A program made the translations under genes and the position numbers. A stretch of DNA of 64,000 nt from Brachypodium distachyon (lineage: Eukaryota; Streptophyta; Magnoliopsida; Poales; Poaceae). The notes below the pieces were generated by a model. It ran no database searches. It was not told the DNA's origin and saw only the letters and a program-made list of their open reading frames with translations. The stretch's first letter is position 1. Each line of letters starts with the position of its first letter. The stretch is from contig NC_016131.3 of assembly GCF_000005505.3 (NCBI RefSeq), positions 36,171,001 to 36,235,000 of the forward strand, written 5' to 3'. This document shows positions 20,583 to 31,738 of the stretch, piece by piece.

Positions 20583-23500
20583 TAGATACTTAGCTGTGAC
20601 TTCCCCTGGAAAAGAATTCCGAGCAGACAGATTTTGTCATGGAGTTCAAATAAGGATTGGAAAGGAAATTTTTCCGTTAGACCTTATCCTTTTGGAGACC
20701 CAAAGTCTAGATGTGATATTAGGCATGGACTGGCTATCAAGCCGAAAGGGCCACATTGACTGTGCCAATTTAGTGGTTGTGTTGACCAGCCTTGAAGGCA
20801 AAAGAATTAGGTTTACCACCAAAGCCAGACCTAGGAAGGCCATAGTGAATTCCCTTAAGGGGGATAGCTCTGAGGAGATACCCATTGTTTGTGAGTATCC
20901 ATATGTGTTTCCCAAGGATTTGCCGGGCATACCACCAGATACAGAAGTGGAGTTTTTGATTGATTTGGTTCCAGGAACAGCACCTATAGCCAAGAGACCC
21001 TATAGGATGGCAGCAAATGAGTTGGCAGAACTCAAGAAGCAGTTGCAAGAGTTGCAAGAGAAAGGATACATCCGACCTAGTTCTTCATCATGGGGAGCAC
21101 CAGTTATATTTGTCCAGAAGAAAGATGGAACACAAAGGATGTGTGTTGACTATCGTTCCCTCAATGAGGTCACCATCAAGAACAAATACCCTTTGTCAAG
21201 GATTGATGACTTGTTCGATCAATTGGAAGGAGCCTTAGTGTTTTCAAAGATAGATCTGCGATCAGGTTATCATCAGTTGAAGATCCAAACCCAGGATATA
21301 CCCAAGACGGCATTTTCCACCAGATATGGATTGTATGAGTATACAGTTATGTCATTTGGTTTGACCAATGCCCCGGCCTATTTCATGAACATGATGAACA
21401 AGGTGTTCATGGAGTTCTTGGACAAGTTTGTCGTTGTCTTCATTGATGACATCCTTATCTATTCCAAATCCCGAAGTGAACATGAGGTTCATCTACGGAA
21501 AGTACTGGAGAAACTTAGAGAGCACCAACTGTATGCCAAGTTGAGCAAGTGTGAGTTTTGGTTGGAAGAAGTAGCATTTTTGGGACACATCGTGTCAGAA
21601 AAAGGAGTAGCTGTAGACCCATCCAAGGTAACAGCCGTGACCGAATGGAATTCTCCCAGGACAGTGAAGGAGATCAGGAGTTTCTTAGGACTTGCAGGTT
21701 ATTACAGTAGGTTTATTGAGAATTTTTCAAAGATAGCTAGACCTATGACCAACCTCTTGAAGAAAGAAAAGAAGTTCAGTTGGACCCCGGAATGTGAAGC
21801 AGCATTTCAGGAATTAAAGAAGAAGCTTGTGTCAGCCCCTGTCCTGATTTTGCCAGACATACACAAGAACTTTCAGGTCTATTGTGACGCCTCTCGCCAT
21901 GGCTTGGGTTGTGTATTGATGCAAGAAGGCAAAGTAGTTGCTTACGCATCACGACAACTCAAACCTCATGAGATGAATTACCCCACTCATGACTTGGAGT
22001 TAGCAGCTGTGGTTCATGCACTGAAGATATGGAGGCACTATCTTATTGGAAATCATTGTGATATCTTCACGGACCACAAGAGTTTGAAGTACATTTTCAC
22101 CCAGAATGAGTTGAACCTCAGACAAAGGAGATGGTTAGAACTAATCAAGGATTATACCCTAAACATACAGTATCACCCTGGAAAGGCTAATGTAGTGGCT
22201 GACTCCTTGAGTCGCAAGAGTCATTGCAATTCCATCACAGCGAAAGTGATATCACCCAAGCTCTGTGAGCAGTTCAGGAGCCTAAGTATTGAGGTAGTAC
22301 CTAAAGGATTTCTTGCAGCATTGGAAGTAAAACCCATTCTGTTGGATCAGATAAGAGAAGCCCAGAAGAAGGATGACAATATTGGAAAGATCAAACAAAG
22401 TATGAGCGAAGGAAGATCATTGGAGTTCTCAAAAGATGAGCATGGAACCATTTGGTTTGAAAAGCGTATTTGTGTACCCCAGAATCCTGAGATTAAGAAG
22501 CTGATACTTCAGGAAGCCCATGAGTCACCATACTCTATACACCCTGGAAATACCAAGATGTATCTGGATTTGAAGGAGAAGTTTTGGTGGCCGAGTATGA
22601 AGCGAGAAATTGCTAAGTATATCGCGAAGTGCGATGTATGCCAGAGAGTCAAGGCACAGCACCAGAAGCCAGCAGGTTTGCTGCAACCCCTTCCTATACC
22701 GGAGTGGAAGTGGGATAGTATTGGGATGGACTTCATCACTGGACTACCAAGGACCCGTTCCGGGTATGATTCCATTTGGGTAGTAGTGGACCGACTGTCC
22801 AAAGTCGCACACTTTATCCCAGTCAAGACAACCTATAGTAGTGCCCAATTAGCAAAGTTGTATATGTCTAGAATCGTGTGTTTGCACGGAGTACCCAAGG
22901 AAATAATATCGGATCGTGGAACTCAATTCACATCCAAATTTTGGGGTCAGTTACATGAAGCCCTAGGAACAAGGTTAGAATTCAGCACGGCTTTTCATCC
23001 TCAGACAGATGGTCAGACCAAAAGAGTGAACCAGATTTTGGAAGATATGCTAAGAGCCTGCGCTTTGGATTATGGATCGAGTTGGGATGATAATCTACCA
23101 TACACAGAGTTTTCTTACAACAACAGTTACCAAGCTAGTTCGAAGATGTCCCCGTTTGAGACCCTTTATGGAAAGAAGTGTAGGACGCCACTCATGTGGG
23201 ATGAGGTAGGCGAAAGACAGTTGTTTGGGCCAGACCTAATCAAGGATGCTGAGGAAAAGGTCAAGTTGATCAAGGACAAACTGAAGGTAGCCCAATCGAG
23301 ACAGAAAAGCTATGCAGATTCTAAGCGTAAGGCAGTCACATATGAGGCAGGAGACCTAGCATATTTGAGAATTTCACCTCTTAGAGGAGTGAAGAGGTTT
23401 GGAATCAAGGAAAAGTTAGCACCTCGTCTTTGTGGACCTTATAATATTATGGGAAGACGAGGAGAAGTATCATATCAGTTGGAATTACCTGAAGCATTGT

Positions 23501-23814
23501 CTAGTGTGCACAACGTTTTCCACGTATCACAGTTGAAGAAGTGTCAGGCAGAGGAATCAGAGGTACCACTCCGGGATACAGTACCTTTGGAAGCTATACA
23601 GCTGAAGAAAGATCTGACTTATGAGGAGAAACCAGAAAAGATTCTTGAGACCACTGAACGAATCCCCAGATCAAAGACTACCATATTTTGTAAGGTTCAG
23701 TGGAGTCATCACAGTGAGGAGGAAGCAACCTGGGAACGAGAAGAGGATCTGAAGAAGGACTACCCTCACCTTTTTACCAGCCAATCCGAATCTCGGGGTC
23801 GAGATTCACCTTAA
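20508..23814 (+). pseudogene. Tekay pol: protease, RT, RNase H, integrase, chromodomain
   Basis: After the protease DTGA motif the frame shifts by one base at about 20530-20560. Pol is then open to the stop at 23812-23814. Visible: MDWLSSRKG (protease end), VDYRSLN and FIDDILIYS (RT, catalytic pair near 21439), [21 protein letters not shown] and [10 protein letters not shown] (RNase H), HPG...KCDVCQ (integrase zinc domain), GMDFITGLP and SDRGTQF (first two catalytic Asp). The third catalytic residue, normally Glu in QTERVNQ, is Lys (AAA, 23020-23022). The C-terminal KILETTERI...[14 protein letters not shown] is a chromodomain, which in this clade steers integration towards heterochromatin. 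Two inactivating changes are therefore seen. Confidence 0.92.
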
Positions 23815-23824
23815 GGGGGGTAGG
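23811..23824 (+). other. Tekay polypurine tract
   Basis: Purine-rich aggggggtagg directly before the 3' LTR and overlapping the pol stop. Expected primer for plus-strand DNA synthesis. Confidence 0.8.
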
Positions 23825-23826
23825 TT

Positions 23827-26357
23827 TGCAACATCCCAAAATTTTCAAATTCGGATGTTCGCACCTTTTCATTTCTTATGCATATCACCTTGATCATATC
23901 TTAAAATATTGGTGTTTGTTGTGACGAATTATTGAAAGTGTTTGAAATGGTGTTTTGGAATGTGTTAGGTTGATAGAAATTGATTTGAGAATTTTCTAGA
24001 GTTTAAAAATGTATTTTAGGATTTTATTTGGGTTTATTTAAAGCTTAGAAACATTAAAACTATTTTTACAAATTTATTTTTGAGTGGGAATAATTTTCCT
24101 CGACTCTAAATGAAATATATTATTTTACAAAAATTTTGGGAATATTTCTGAAGCCTTTTGTTATTTTAAATGATTTAAATGGAATTTCGGGTGAATTATA
24201 GATCCTCAAAAGTATTTTATAATCTTTTTCTTTTATTCTTTTTCTTTTTCTCTGAAAATACGCTTTCTCCGCGGGAACACGTATTCACGGAGAAATACGC
24301 TTTCACTTAAAACCCCGAAGGGTATCTTCTAATCTCGGCCGTTCATCTCAGATCCAACGGTCACATTTTTTTTCCTATCTCTCTCTCTCTCACTGACGTG
24401 TGGGGCCCACGCGTCATCCCCTACCTCCGGCCATTCCGCCCATGTCGCCGGTGCCCGCGTTTTCCGGCCCAACCGCCGCGCCTGCCTGCGCGCTTCCCCT
24501 CGCCGACCCTGTGTCCTCGCGCACGCCCGCACCACCCCGCGCCCGCGCCTGCCTGCCTGCCTGCCCGCACCGCCGCTCGCCGCGCGCGCCCGCGCCGACC
24601 GCTCGCTTGCGCGCGCTCGCGCATGCCCCCGCGCCCACGCCCGCGCGCCCGCGCTCGCGCCCGCCTGCACCGGCCCGCGCCCGTGCAACCGCCGGACGCC
24701 TCGCGCCCATGACCCCACGCCCGCGCAACCGCCGGCCAGGCGCCTCTGCCCTATAAAAATCGCCCGCACGCCCTCTCTCGCGCGCCCCCGCGTGCACCCG
24801 CTCGCCCGCCCGCGGTCTCCCTGCCCGTGCGCGCTCCCTGCTCGCCCTGCACCTCAAATTCCGGCCAAAACCGCCGCCGCCGCCGCCCAACTCCGGCGAG
24901 AAATTGCCGGAGCTGCCCTACCCCGTTCGCCGAGTCCCGATTCGTCAAATCGTTCATCTCAAGTGAGATTTGGGTATGAACTTGTTCAAAGTTCTCTGAA
25001 ACTATGCTTTTCGGTTAGCTCTGTTCAAGCGTCGATTGTTAGCATACCATTGATCATTATGTGCTCTAGTTTTCACCATTGTGTAGAGGGAATGTTTCTC
25101 TATAAATTCTCTGTAGACAGTAGCCGTAGATGGTTCATCTCGGGCATTGCATCGTCGTAGCAAAATGGTATTCTAAGTAGCCTCTCTGGCGTATCCCTGC
25201 CGCGGCAGAAAGTGCAGCACCATTCTTAGTGAGTAGCCTTATTCGCAGTAGTTCTTCTTGTTGTCTGTAGTATCATTTTAGTTGTTTCTTTCTGTAGATT
25301 GAACTTTAGGAACACCCCTTCACAGCCATTTCCTAGTTGGACCATGTTAACTTCACCTTCACTAGCAGCTCGACGGTAGAAGTTCATATCCTATTCTGTT
25401 CTATTTTAGAGTAGCCACATTCACCTGTTCTTAGCTACTGCCTCATATCTCCATAGTTAGTGAAACCAGTGCCATTTGGAAGAGAAGATCATATCCTATT
25501 CTGTTCTGTTTTAGAGTAGCCACATTCACCTGTTCTTAGCTACTGCCTCATATCTCCATAGTTAGTGAAACCAGTGCCATTTGGAAGAGAAGATCATATT
25601 CTTGTTAGGCAACACTTTGGACTGATTGTGTCAAGTGGGTAAAGTGTACAAACCTCTCAAGAGTGTCAATCTAATCGATTAGCCATGCCCCTGGTTACGG
25701 GCAACTTTGAGTCATTAAGTCAGGAGAAGTGGAGATCTTCAAGTTTTGTTATCAAAACCCCAAAACTGTTTTGACTCGATGGAAGGTTCCACAGAATGAG
25801 TGACGGAAAAGGGATGCTATGTGAGTGTCAGTTGACCCAGAGTGCATAGCTAGGTCGTGGAGTGAACATCCACTGAATGACCATACTATTGATCAAACCC
25901 TGTTTTATCAAAACTGTAGGATGGAGATTTTCAAAGGAAAATACTATGAGTATTTCGAAACCCCAAAAGCATTTGCAAAAACAACCCTAGTAGCCAAACT
26001 AGGAAATCCTTCATCATTTCCATGCATTCCTCCTAACCACATAGGTGTGACTTGCAAGTACATTCAATGTACTGACCTGCACCTATCATGTGCAGAGAGT
26101 GAGGCATAAGAAGAAGACGCAGGGTCGCGAGTCTACACTCAACTTGCCTGTGGCGTTGATGGGACTGCCTCTTTATCAGTGTGTTTTATTTGAACTTCCG
26201 CTTGGCTTGTATTAAGTACTCTGGATTTGTTATTCGAACCGATGTAATAGACATGTGTATGGTATTTCATCAATGGAACTGTGTGTGCTAGCATTTGATC
26301 CAGGGACTAGCACAATTTACACAAAGGTTCGGATCCTTACGGGTCTAGGTCACCACA
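23827..26357 (+). repeat. Tekay 3' LTR (internally rearranged)
   Basis: 2531 bp, from tgcaacatccc to caccaca. Collinear with the 5' LTR except for loss of roughly 0.65-0.7 kb (matching about 16515-17195 of the 5' LTR), a tandem duplication at 25384-25592, and a shorter GC-rich end near 24900. Confidence 0.92.
25384..25592 (+). repeat. About 104-bp tandem duplication in Tekay 3' LTR
   Basis: Two copies, about 25384-25487 and 25488-25592, each running from tcatatcctattctgttct to ttggaagagaagatcatat. The 5' LTR has a single copy (16406-16520). It borders the deletion in this LTR, so both may have arisen in one replication-slippage or template-switch event at the shared tcatat. Confidence 0.85.
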
Positions 26358-26362
26358 CCTAT
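26358..26362. repeat. Target site duplication of Tekay, right copy (CCTAT)
   Basis: Right partner of 14781-14785 with one substitution. Confidence 0.75.
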
Positions 26363-27480
26363 CATGATAACAGCGGAGCCCCTGCTGATAGCGCACAGCT
26401 CGTAGAGCAGCTCGGCATCGAATTTCTTCGATGAAGTTAAGATCGTCAACCCTCTGGTCGTGTTGGCTCTGCTCACCGTACGCGCGTACCCGAGGGGATC
26501 CATGCTTAAGCTCGAGGGGCAGCACCGCTTCTGCCCCATAGACAAGGGCGAAAGGAGTTTCAACCGTTGCCCAGCTAGGTGTGGTCTTGATCGACCACAG
26601 CACGGGCTGGAGTTCTTCAATCCAGTGCTTCCCGTGGCCTTTGAGCTTGTCAAAGGTTCTCGCCTTCAGCCCCCGCAGCACCTCTGCGTTAGCTCTCTCC
26701 GCTTGTCCGTTGCTCCTCGGCTGAGCACCAGAGGCGAAGTGGATCTTCGTGCCCATGCCCTCGCAGTAAGCTTGGAACACGGTGCTTGTAAATTGTGTGC
26801 CATTATCGGTGATGATGCCGTTGGGCACACCAAACCGGCACACAATGCCCTTGAACAACTTGATGGCCGCCTGAGCGCTCACCTTCCGCCCTGGTTCCAC
26901 CTCCACCCATTTGGAGAACTTGTCGATGGCCACGAGCAGATACTCGTAGCCGCCAACCGCTCTCGACAACTTGCGGACCATGTCCAGCCCCCAGACCGCG
27001 AACGGCTAGGAGGATGGAATGACTTGCAGGGCTTGCGCCGGCTGATTACTCTTCTTCGCATGGAACTGGCAGGCCTCACACGTCTTGACCAGTTGCTCGG
27101 CATCGGTTAGTGCTGTAGGCCAGTAGAAGCCGTGCCGAAAAGCCTTGCCGGTTAGAGCCCGGGAGGCCACATGGTGCGAGCATGTGCCTCAGTGTATATC
27201 TTCCAGGAGTGCGCGCCCTTCGTCTTGGGGCACGCAGAGGAGTTTTACTCCGTTTGCACGCCTCTGGTAGAGATTCCCGTCTACCAGAGCGTACATCTTG
27301 GCTTGCCGGGCTATGCGCTCCGCAGCAACGTCGTCTTCCGGGAGGGCTTCCCCCTCGAGATAGCGGGCGATGTCCACCGCCCAAGGCGGGGCTTCCCTAT
27401 TCATGCATGCCGCCACATCGGCGGCATGGACCCCTGCTGTTGCGGGGTTTCCTTCGGTTGCCGGGGGAGCTTCCCCGGCA
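26358..27480 (-). pseudogene. Tat-A integrase, N-terminal and catalytic part
   Basis: Minus strand. Order: HHVASRAL and CEACQ (zinc domain), WGLDM (first Asp), VGGYEYLLVAIDKFSKWVEV, TDNGTQF (second Asp), NGQAERANAEV (catalytic Glu), ETPFALVYGAEAVLP. The frame breaks near 27008 (a stop in place of Trp in SSWPFAVWG) and again at the Tekay insertion. No chromodomain follows in the other half, which fits the Tat lineage. Confidence 0.88.
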
Positions 27481-28498
27481 GCCGGCTTGGGAGTGACTGA
27501 AGGCACAGTCTGCCTGTGCCAGAACACTCCCGCTGGGACTTTCCGGCGCTCTGCCGCCCACTTGGACAGTTCATCAGCCACGAAGTTATCCTTGCGGTTG
27601 ATGTGCTCGAATCGCAAACCCTTGAACTTGTGTTCTAGCTTGTGGACTTCATCCACATACGCTGCCATCTGCGGGCAGTCATAGTCCTTGTTAACCTGGT
27701 TGATCACGAGTTGCGAATCCCCGCGGACAACCAGGCGCTTAATATCGAGGGCGATCGCCGCCCGCAACCCGGCGAGCAACCCCTCGTACTCAGCTGTGTT
27801 GTTGGTGGAGTTGGGGAAGTCGAGTTGGATGGCGAACTTTAACTGGTCTCCCGTGGGTGACTCGATGACAACTCTGCGCCAGCACCCTGCAGGCTGAGCG
27901 CGCCATCGAAGTACATGACCCAATGGCCTTCGTCCAACCTGCCGGGCAGGCTGGTCTCCGGCTCCTCTTCTTCTATGCCCGTCGAGGTCCACTCTGCAAC
28001 GAAATCAACCAGAGCGGCACTCTTGATACTCTTGGTGTTCGTGAAGTGCAGATCAAACTCCGACAGCTCCATCCTCCACTCGGCCACCCTCCCGGTGGCT
28101 TCTCGGTTGGTGAGGGCCTGCTCGAGGCAGAACCCTGACACCACCGTGACGCGGTGCGCCTGGAAGTAGTGGCGCAACTTGCGGGATGCAAGCAGAATCC
28201 CCAGCAAGAGCTTCTGCACTTGCGGGTACCGCACGCGGGCGTCACGCAACACCGTGCGGACGAAGTACAGCGGGTGCTGCACGAGCCGCTTGCGTGGTGT
28301 CGACGCCGCCGGCTCGATGGTGGTTCCCGGGTCCGAGGCGGTTGCCGGGGCTGGCTCAGCCCCCAGCCCCGCAACCCCAGCCCCCTGGAGATCTTCTTCT
28401 TTCTCGGCGACAAGCACCGAGGTGACCACTTGGTCAGTCGCTGCTAGGTAGAGCAGCAGCGGCTCGCCCGGCTTAGGGGCGATGAGGATAGGCGGCAA
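27481..28498 (-). pseudogene. Tat-A dual RNase H region
   Basis: Minus strand. The first RNase H (gypsy type, about 28050-28498) has LLLYLAATDQVVTSVL, YFVRTVLRDA and TNREATGRVAEW. The second, archaeal-type RNase H (about 27540-27950) has a YFDGALSLQGAG Asp, AEYEGLLAGLRAA Glu, VVRGDSQLVINQV Asp and NFVADELSKWA. Two RNase H domains in tandem are diagnostic of the Tat clade. A frameshift separates them near 27845. Confidence 0.85.
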
Positions 28499-28892
28499 CG
28501 CAACCGTTGAGGCGCTGGACGTCCTTCACCTTCTACTATTTGATCAATGCGGGGTACAGGGAAAGGGTCTTTAGTACATGCACGATTTAAATCGGTAAAG
28601 TCTACACACATGCGTAGTTTATTTTCCCCCTTGGGTACTACAACTGGGTTTGCTAACCAACTGGGGTACAATACTTCCCTGATAGCCCCTGTAGCCTTTA
28701 GCTTGTCCACTTCTTGCTTGATGAAGTTTTTGCGCTCCTGTGCTTGCCGTCGGACCTTCTGATTGATGGGGTGGGCGTCTGGACGCACCGCCAGTCGATG
28801 CTCGATCACCTCCATAGGGACTCCGGGAAGATCCGATGGTTACCAAGCAAAACGTCGGATTTCTCCCGAAGGAAAGTGATGAGGGCGCTTTC
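28499..28892 (-). pseudogene. Tat-A reverse transcriptase remnant
   Basis: Minus strand. Only the N-terminal RT motifs remain (IREVLYPSWLANPVVVPK, MCVDFTDLNRAC, PFPVPRIDQIV). The sequence then jumps to the KVKDVQRLNG connection, losing roughly 0.45 kb that includes the catalytic YMDD block seen in Tat-C (about 40105) and Tat-D. A second deletion of about 0.15 kb follows. There is also a frameshift between the amber stop and the RT start. Confidence 0.85.
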
Positions 28893-29639
28893 CTATTTGG
28901 CATCGAGGTTCGCACCGATGGTGACGGTGCGCCCCTCGTTGCCTGCTTGGAGGGGCAGCTTTTTCACCTTGGCGGCCTCCTCCTTGAGCTTGTGGCCCTT
29001 GCCGGGGCGTGAGCTCGAGGTTGTGCTTCCCCCGGCTAGTGGTTGTGGGGTAACACGAGCCTTCTTCGCTGTGGGGTGATCGCCCGGCAGTGAGCCTTCG
29101 CTTCCGGTGACGCCCTCGTCACCGGAATCAGCTGCGGCGGCGGCCTTAACAACCTCGCCAACACACCAAGCCGCGTCCTTGAGATCGCACTTGATGGAGA
29201 GGTCTCCGTATGTGGACGGCATCTTCATCACGCTATAGGCGCAATGAGTTGCCGCCATGAACTTGATCAGCGCCGGCCGACCAAGGATCCCATTGTACGA
29301 CAACGGGGTGTGAGCCAAATCAAATATGAGGTGCTCAGTTCTAAACGCTTCCCGGGACCCGAAGATAACCGACAGCATGATGCGCCCCGGGGGCGCACGA
29401 TCCTGGGGTTCACCCCCTGGAACGGGTCGGTGGACTTCATGTGCTCCAGCGGCAGCTGAAACTTCTCCACTCACCTGGCGGACAGGAGGTTTAACCCCGC
29501 TCTGTTGTCCACCAGCACCTTGGTCACCGTCATGTTGTTGATGATCGGTGAGACCACGAAGGGCAGAACCCCTGACCCCAGCTGCCGGGCTGGTTGATCG
29601 TCAAAGTTGAAGGTGATCGGCACGTGCGACCACTTCAAC
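28893..29639 (-). pseudogene. Tat-A aspartic protease region, ending in TAG
   Basis: Minus strand. VVSPIINNMTVTKVLVDN then AGLNLLSAR gives the D-N-R-A active-site variant where retroviral proteases have D-S/T-G-A. YNGILGRPALIKFMA is the conserved C-terminal protease block. A frameshift lies near 29472. The segment ends at an in-frame TAG (28893-28895) found at the same place in Tat-C and Tat-D. Confidence 0.82.
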
Positions 29640-31631
29640 GGCTGCTGCGTCTCCATGTCCGGCAACAGCGCACACACCCCCCGGGTAAGGCGCTTTACCG
29701 CGCTATAGGATGGGAGAGCGTAAGCTCCCCCATGGATGCAGGCGACGCCGCGGGGCTCCTGGAAGCCGGGCTTGTCGCCCTCCTTGTAATCAGACCCGCG
29801 CTGCTCCTCAGCGCGAGCCTTGTCTTGTCCCCGGGGAGGCCGGTCCCTGCCGACGCGGGCTTGTCCTCGACTGGGCTTCTTCTCTGCCGGCATCTCCGCC
29901 GGCAGGCTTCGCTCCAGCTCTGGGGTCATTCGGGCAATCGCGGGAGAGAATCCCGATATCCCCACAGTTGAAGCAGGTGCCGGGTGCCCGGCGCTCCTCG
30001 TGGCGCTGCTCATGCCTCTCATTGATACCCTGCAGGATGCAGCAATCCTGCGCGTCATGGGTGGCGTTGGCGTGGATGGTGCAGCGGGGCGCATCGCCCG
30101 GTTTGCCACCAGACCCGCTAATGGATGAGGCCTTTTTCGCAGGCCTCGAGGTAGCCCCCGGTTCCGCGGCAAGGATTTGCTTCCTGCTGCGCTTCTGGGA
30201 GCCCTTCTTCTGTGAGCCCTCAGCGGGACTCGCGGCAGCCTTAGCTGCAAGTTCGGGAGCCAAGCGCCCTTCCTCGGCCATGGCACACTTGTGCGGCAAG
30301 ACGTAGAGCTCATGCGTCGTCCAGATCCGGTGCGTGCTCAGCTTCTCCCCCATCTTGGGGTCACGAACGTTGATGGCGAAGGTGTAGATGATGGCGGCAG
30401 CCACCGCCTCAGGAATGGAGTAGGAGAGACTGGAGAAGCGGTTGATAAAGCTCCGCAACGTCTACCCCCGTTTCTGCACGACCGCGTGCAGCTCCGCCAT
30501 GGTTCCCGGACGCTTGTAATCGCCCTGGAACGTGTAAACAAACTGCTCATGCAGGTCAGCCCAGGAGGCTATGGACCCGGCGGACAGGTTGAGCAACCAG
30601 GTCCTCGCTGATCCCTTGAGGACCATCAGGAACCAGTTGGCCCTGACCTTGTCGTCGGCGCCGATGACGTGCATCCCCCACGTGTAGGTCAGGAGAAAAT
30701 CCTTGGGGTTCACGGTCCTGTCGTACGTCCCGAGCGCTGGTGCTCGGGACTTGTGAGGCCATGTCACCCGGCGCAGCTCGTGAGTAAACGCAGCGCAGCC
30801 GTCCTCGGCGCCCATGGGAGCATCCTCCTGCTCTTCTGGGCATTGGCGTTCTGCCTCACGCCGGCGCCGACGCTCCAAGCGCTGCCGGAGGTCTTCTTGC
30901 TGGCGAGCTTTCAGGATACCCCGCGCGTCACCCCGTGTAATGGTCGGTGATGAATCTGAGCACCCTTCGGGATCCTCGCCTCCTTGCCCTCCCTACGGGG
31001 GAGGATGCTCTCCATGCCCTGAGAAGCGGGGCGCGTCTCCGCGTTTCGGGTTCTGCCCCTGGCCTGAACCGGCTGGGGCGCCCTCACCTTGCGGTCGTTG
31101 GGCGGCGAGTGCGAGGAGCGCGTCCAGCTCCGCACTCCACGCTTCATGCGCCGGCATGCCTTGCCGTGGCTCGTAGCGCACCATGACATGCGCGGCTATG
31201 ATGGCCTCCACCGGGGTTTGGGCGGGAGGCTGCCGATTCTCTGACCGGCGGCCCTCCGCCCTGTCCCCTGGTGCCCTCGGGTGAGTGGGGCGAGATTCCG
31301 TCGGCGTCGCACGCGACGCGCTGTGCTCTTGGCGCAGCTGCCGCTGCACGTCTTCGGCCCGCGAGTGGACTCGCTGGCTGGCACGTGCGGCATGATGGCC
31401 GCTCACGCGACTTGCTCCGGCACATGGAGCCGCAAGCCCCCTCAGCCGGTTGTCCGCCGACAGCCGAGGAGGTGGCAGTAGTAGCTATGACTGCTGCTAC
31501 TGCTGCTGCACCCGGGCAGGCTCAGGGTTCTCCTGATCCTGCGATGTGGGCTGCACGTCGTGTGACCGCGTGTGCGCTGCGGGGGCACCACGCGGATCGA
31601 TCCGAGAGTCGCTAGCCCGCTTGGGAGGCAT
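29640..31631 (-). pseudogene. Tat-A gag
   Basis: Minus strand, starting ATGCCTCCCAAGCGGGC at 31631, as in Tat-D. Contains HEAWSAELDALLALAAQ, a charged linker, the gag core (KDFLLTYTW, WFLMVLKGSARTWLLNL, DLHEQFVYTFQG, INRFSSLSYSI) and a knuckle near 29960 reading CFNCGDIGILSRDC. The zinc-binding His is Ile. A stop interrupts the frame near 30460 and shifts occur upstream near 30880. Nucleocapsid function of this copy is probably lost. Confidence 0.85.
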
Positions 31632-31717
31632 AGCGACCAGTTCTTCCGTCGGAGGAGACGAAGCTGATGTAGTTGTAGACGATGACGCCGACGTTCACCG
31701 GCGAGCTCTCCGCACGC

Positions 31718-31736
31718 CCCCCTACCTGGCGCGCCA
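31718..31736 (-). other. Tat-A primer binding site candidate
   Basis: Minus strand TGGCGCGCCAGGTAGGGGG, two bases inside the 5' LTR end. Tat-D has TGGCGCGCTAGTTCGGGGG in the same position (50657-50675). The priming tRNA is not identified. Confidence 0.7.
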
Positions 31737-31738
31737 GA

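Larger units (their letters stand above)
14786..26357 (+). mobile_element. Tekay/Del-type chromovirus (Ty3/Gypsy) nested in Tat-A
   Basis: 11.6-kb LTR retrotransposon on the plus strand. Order: 5' LTR 14786-17957, PBS TGGTATCAGAG, an extra coiled-coil ORF, gag with CCHC, protease, RT, RNase H, integrase, a chromodomain-like C-terminus, PPT, 3' LTR 23827-26357. Long LTRs, an initiator-Met tRNA PBS and a C-terminal chromodomain point to the Tekay (Del) clade. gag and pol are frameshifted and the integrase catalytic Glu is Lys, so this copy cannot move by itself. Confidence 0.93.
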
